Assembly: GCA_937915865.1 (NCBI GenBank)
Contig: CALGIG010000076.1
Span: 124,001 to 188,000, forward strand
Origin: an uncultured Prolixibacteraceae bacterium
GTDB lineage: Bacteria > Bacteroidota > Bacteroidia > Bacteroidales > Prolixibacteraceae
DNA: 64,000 nucleotides
Direction: 5' to 3'
In this document: piece after piece, positions 61,106 through 64,000 of the stretch
How positions within the stretch are numbered: the first letter of the stretch is position 1
Layout: each line of letters begins with the position of its first letter
Program-made: the position numbers and the translations under genes
Notes under the pieces: model-generated
What the model was told of the DNA's origin: nothing
Database searches by the model: none
Seen by the model: only the letters and a program-made list of their open reading frames with translations

Positions 61106-61530
61106 AAATTCAATTAATATTATGTTTATATTTTAAATATTCCATAATAATAGATACTACTTTCTCAGGTACAGCTTGCACTTTTTAGCTTGAAATTTGT
61201 ATTTACGAACAACTCAAAGCTCCTTTTTTAAGACCAATTCTGTTTCGTCCGAAAAGAAGTTTTTGTTTTGTATTAATCTAATCCGTTGGCTAAAGCCAAA
61301 CAGCCTGTCCCGTTTTAAACGGGAGCAAAGGATATTGTTGTAAGCGAGTCTTGGCAAACTAAATCCCAAAGGGATTAATATTAATCACTGGCGGTAAAAC
61401 CGTTGGTTCAAATAGCGATGCCTGTTCTGTCTGTCTCCATTATATGATTTAGATAAATGACGCAACCATATTCTATTTTTCTGAGTCTTGAAGTTAAAAT
61501 CAATATCAAATTATACTTTTGAAACCCATA
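61106..61530. repeat. Intergenic stretch with a cluster of short palindromes
   Basis: A 425-bp gene-free interval. Between 61286 and 61402 lie four short palindromes: TTGGC-TAAA-GCCAA (61286-61299), CCCGTTT-T-AAACGGG (61309-61323), AATCCC-AAA-GGGATT (61362-61376) and CGGT-AAA-ACCG (61392-61402). Such clusters occur near REP-associated (RAYT) elements in Bacteroidota, but no transposase is present here. Confidence 0.5.
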
Positions 61531-62193
61531 ATGGTAAATCAATTCAAACTTTATCAGACAAAAAATGGCAGCATTAAGCCAACAATTCTGGTGTTGCTAT
61601 TTTTCTTGCTTGGAGCATTGAGTTATGCCAATGCCCAAGTTGCTTTTATGGCAGGTGGAAATATTTCGACAATTGGCCATAAAACTGAGATTGAAAACAT
61701 TAAGCCTTCGCTCAATACGCAAGTAGGTTTTTCGGTTCAGCTATATCCTTCGGAAAAGTGGCAACGTATTTCAGTTTTAGCCGAACCCAATTTAATCCGA
61801 AAAGGCTACAGGCAAACCTTTGAGGAAACTTACTCTTTCGAATTTAATTATTTATCTCTGCCTGTTCTGGTAAATTATTCATTGTCAAAACGTATTTCTA
61901 TAAACTCAGGCCTTGAATTCGACAAATTATTTTCGACCAACATTATTCGGGGTCTGAAAACCTACAATCGGTTTGACCTGGGGCTTGTTGCAGGTATCGA
62001 TTATCATTTATGGGGCAGGTTCAGCCTGTATTCGAGATTTACATACGGGTTAGCGCCACTTTTGGATTATTACGAAATTGACGAAATGGGAAACTTCAAT
62101 AAGGAAATTCATGATTTGAAAAACAGATGTTTGACCTTTGGAATAAAATTTAACCTGAGCAATGAAAAGATTTGTTTGTATAAGCAATTTTAA
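61531..62193 (+). CDS. Outer-membrane beta-barrel protein, second copy of family
   Basis: The ATG at 61531 is chosen; a TTG at 61519 would add only four residues. The 220 residues carry a late signal peptide (ILVLLFFLLGALSYANAQ, after a 17-residue leader), then the barrel pattern VAFMAGGNISTIGHKTEIENIKPSLNTQVGFSVQLY, FNYLSLPVLVNYSLSKRISINSGLEFDKLF and LGLVAGIDYHLWGRFSLYSRFTYGL. An outer-membrane protein of unknown ligand. The last 32 bp overlap the lipoprotein gene. Confidence 0.8.
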   Translation: MVNQFKLYQTKNGSIKPTILVLLFFLLGALSYANAQVAFMAGGNISTIGHKTEIENIKPSLNTQVGFSVQLYPSEKWQRISVLAEPNLIRKGYRQTFEETYSFEFNYLSLPVLVNYSLSKRISINSGLEFDKLFSTNIIRGLKTYNRFDLGLVAGIDYHLWGRFSLYSRFTYGLAPLLDYYEIDEMGNFNKEIHDLKNRCLTFGIKFNLSNEKICLYKQF

Positions 62194-62758
62194 ACTACTA
62201 ATCCTCTGCTTATTATTGGCTTCGTGCAGCGGCATTTTGGTTCCCGACCCGATTGACCCGCGATTACCCAAATACACGGAAGAAGGCAATAATGTTGCAG
62301 GCGCTTTTGTTGGTGAAAAGGTATGGCAATCAATCGTATATTCGTCATTCAGCTATACGTTTAACGAACCGATAATCAGTGTTTACAGCCGAAAAGACAG
62401 CCTTTCATTTCGATTTACAGGCTCTATTAACAGCGAATCTTCTACGATTGAAGTACACCTGAAAAATCATCATATTACAAAGGCTGAAGATTTACCAGCT
62501 CTTAACGGTCTGAAGATTTCGTTGGATGGAGTGAACGCCACCGCCTATTTTATTCAGAATTACACGCCCGCTGCATTTAACCACAAGGGAATTGGACAGG
62601 TTTATTTTAGAAGTGTAAAACGAGATTTAACCGGGCAACAGATCATTTTGTCGGGCACTTTTGGTTTTTCGACAACTGATAGTAACGGCAATATAGTAAA
62701 AATTTCTTCAGGCAGATTTGACTATGTGGTTTCTCATGACAATTTTATGACTGAATAG
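62162..62758 (+). CDS. Uncharacterised lipoprotein
   Basis: A 198-residue lipoprotein (signal LLILCLLLASC). It is beta-rich: NVAGAFVGEKVWQSIVYSSFSY, SLSFRFTGSINSESSTIEVHL, then FSTTDSNGNIVKISSGRFDYVVS, which recalls DUF6252-type lipoproteins. No function known. It overlaps the upstream barrel gene, so the two are coupled. Confidence 0.75.
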   Translation: MKRFVCISNFKLLILCLLLASCSGILVPDPIDPRLPKYTEEGNNVAGAFVGEKVWQSIVYSSFSYTFNEPIISVYSRKDSLSFRFTGSINSESSTIEVHLKNHHITKAEDLPALNGLKISLDGVNATAYFIQNYTPAAFNHKGIGQVYFRSVKRDLTGQQIILSGTFGFSTTDSNGNIVKISSGRFDYVVSHDNFMTE

Positions 62759-62872
62759 TAATCAGCAATTATCGCCTGAAGTAAAAGTATTTCATCAAAT
62801 TTTGATTGAATAAAGTCATTTAACTTCATGTAATTGCCTATATTTAAAACCAAATCACAAACAACACACACT

Positions 62873-63244
62873 ATGAAAAAAGTATTAGGAATATTCGTCA
62901 TGTTTTCGATGGTTATGATGTTTTCGGCCACTCAGGTAAGGGCAGAAGCAAAAAATAAACAGCTTTTGGGCGAATGGGTTTACGAAGTTTCGGATGCTCC
63001 TTACGGGTACGAAAAAGGCAGCCTGATTTTTGCTGAAAAAGATGGAAAAACTGTTTTAACCATTAAACTTGAAGCTGGTGAATTGCCGGCAGAAAACCTT
63101 AAAATTGAAGGTAGTAAAATTTCGTTTTCGGCTTTGGTTGAAGGAAGTACAGTAAACATTGAGCTAACTCGCGAGAAAGACAAATTAGTTGGGAAAGCCG
63201 ATAGCCCCGAAGGCCCCAAAACCATTACGGCTAAAAAGAAATAA
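62873..63244 (+). CDS. Small exported protein, lipocalin-like
   Basis: Start at 62873 (MKKVLGIFVMFSMVMMFSATQVRA, a signal peptide); an upstream TTG frame from 62834 is unlikely. The mature part of about 100 residues is a small beta-barrel-like domain: LLGEWVYEVSDAPYGYEKGSLIFAEKDGKTVLTIKL and SKISFSALVEGSTVNIELTREKDKLVGKADSPEGP. This is the pattern of small lipocalin-like exported proteins. Function unknown. Confidence 0.75.
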   Translation: MKKVLGIFVMFSMVMMFSATQVRAEAKNKQLLGEWVYEVSDAPYGYEKGSLIFAEKDGKTVLTIKLEAGELPAENLKIEGSKISFSALVEGSTVNIELTREKDKLVGKADSPEGPKTITAKKK

Positions 63245-63257
63245 GCAGAAATGCTAG

Positions 63258-63289
63258 AAAAGGTTGGAAGTTGAATTCCGGCCTTTTTT
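63258..63289 (+). terminator. Rho-independent terminator
   Basis: AAAAGGTTGGAA (63258-63269) pairs with TTCCGGCCTTTT (63276-63287) using two G-U pairs, followed by TT. It is 13 bp after the small exported protein gene. Confidence 0.75.
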
Positions 63290-63431
63290 ATTAAAGCACA
63301 GATTCGTTTTGCCTAAAAAATTAAACTTTCGGTAATTGCCATGCTGGTTTTTATATTTTTGTAAATCATTGGCAAAAGCCATTGTTTCGGTAGCCCGAAT
63401 TTGTTTACCAATATCATATTTAAGAGTTTAC

Positions 63432-64000
63432 AATGAGTTTTCTGTTCCCGCTTTTTTTGCTCGCCCTGCTGGCTGTGGCCATTCCGGTTATCATTCACCT
63501 GTTTAATTTTAAACGCTATAAAACAGTTTATTTCAGTAATGTTCAGCTATTGAAACGTATTAAACAGGAATCGAAAAAGAAGTCGCAGCTAAAGCAGTTA
63601 TTAATTCTTTTGTCGCGCATTTTGGCAGTTGTACTGTTGGTTTTAGCATTCAGCCGGCCTTATATTCCTACAGGAAACCGCGCAGCTAAACTGGCCCGAC
63701 AGCTAGTTGAAATTTATATCGACAATTCGTTTAGCATGAAAGCTGTTGGCGAAAAAGGTCCGTTGCTGGAACAGGCTAAACAAAAGGCAATCGAAATAGC
63801 GAACTCCTACCCTGTTGGAACACAATTCCTGATTAAAACCAACGATTTTATTGCCGGAAGCCAGTACCCGATGAACAAAGAACAATTTATAAGGCAGGTT
63901 GCCGAAATTAAAGACTGTCCACTTTCGCCCATGCTTGCCGACATCTATTCGCAATCGGTTAATACAATTGAAAGTTCAGGAAAAAAGGCGGAGAAAACTT
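63432..64000 (+). CDS. BatA/double-transmembrane-domain protein, N-terminal part
   Basis: The frame is open from the ATG at 63432 to the window edge, so the 3' part is missing. The first 189 residues begin MSFLFPLFLLALLAVAIPVIIHLFNFKRYKTVYFSNVQLL. This is the BatA N-terminal double-helix domain, followed by a basic stretch and a second helix (LLILLSRILAVVLLVLAFSRPYIP). A von Willebrand-like start follows (QLVEIYIDNSFSMKAVGEKGPLLEQAK). It is a membrane protein of the Bat or DUF4159-type aerotolerance group. Confidence 0.85.

Noticed and set aside
61531..62193. CRISPR or tandem repeats near the palindrome cluster
   Set aside because: The palindromes differ from each other and have no regular spacing or shared repeat unit.

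Overview
The window comes from a member of the Bacteroidota. It has SusC/SusD-type glycan import, Bacteroidetes-type promoter elements (TTTG / TAnnTTTG), families such as DUF6132, DUF4466 and DUF6807, and an AT-rich coding style with A-rich translation starts. A Marinilabiliales/Prolixibacteraceae-like marine or sediment bacterium is my inference from gene style; no rRNA, tRNA or marker gene in the window proves it.

1-11.9 kb: a redox/sulfur and phosphate block. A broken-off polyferredoxin, a DUF1847 protein, a rhodanese, a DUF6132 membrane peptide, a thioredoxin lipoprotein and a DUF2892 membrane peptide read rightwards. They face an Rrf2 and a Crp/Fnr regulator that read leftwards. A phosphate-selective porin and pstS-pstC-pstA-pstB follow. 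Then come a LysR regulator, a YeiH-type putative sulfite/sulfate exporter and a Tat-signal type II sulfide:quinone reductase. The sulfur genes on both sides of pst suggest sulfide oxidation and sulfane-sulfur handling.

11.9-47.9 kb: a very large leftward polysaccharide utilisation region. In transcription order it holds an upstream uronate-handling set (DUF1080, Gfo/Idh/MocA, DUF6807, KdgF-like cupin, a second DUF6132-thioredoxin pair, GH105). An ECF sigma factor, FecR and an STN-domain SusC with SusD and two surface lipoproteins follow. The run of secreted enzymes is then a toroid plus beta-helix lyase, a jelly-roll lipoprotein, three heparinase II/III proteins, a PL8 lyase, an unassigned toroid protein, GH88, an alginate-lyase-family domain and a further 904-aa heparinase-like lyase. 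It ends in a membrane protein/HTH pair and a CE15 glucuronoyl esterase. No sulfatase is present, so the target is probably a non-sulfated, uronate-rich polysaccharide: lyases cut it into unsaturated oligosaccharides, GH88/GH105 release the unsaturated uronate and the cupin linearises it. The GH88 and alginate-lyase frames meet at a run of ten A residues, and the lyase frame has no start codon of its own. This points to a frameshifted or slippage-made fusion protein.

48.1-51.7 kb: rightward sodium:solute symporter, zinc alcohol dehydrogenase and a second Gfo/Idh/MocA oxidoreductase, probably for uptake and oxidation of sugars. 51.7-60 kb: a HepT/MntA toxin-antitoxin pair, a metallophosphoesterase, a half-length degenerate DEAD-box protein, MutS2, a small acidic protein, a PspC peptide and a GC-rich tex gene, with REP-like palindromes between genes. 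60.4-64 kb: two outer-membrane beta-barrel proteins, a lipoprotein, a small exported protein and the start of a BatA-type protein that runs off the edge.

I found no CRISPR array, no tRNA or rRNA, no prophage and no intact insertion sequence.
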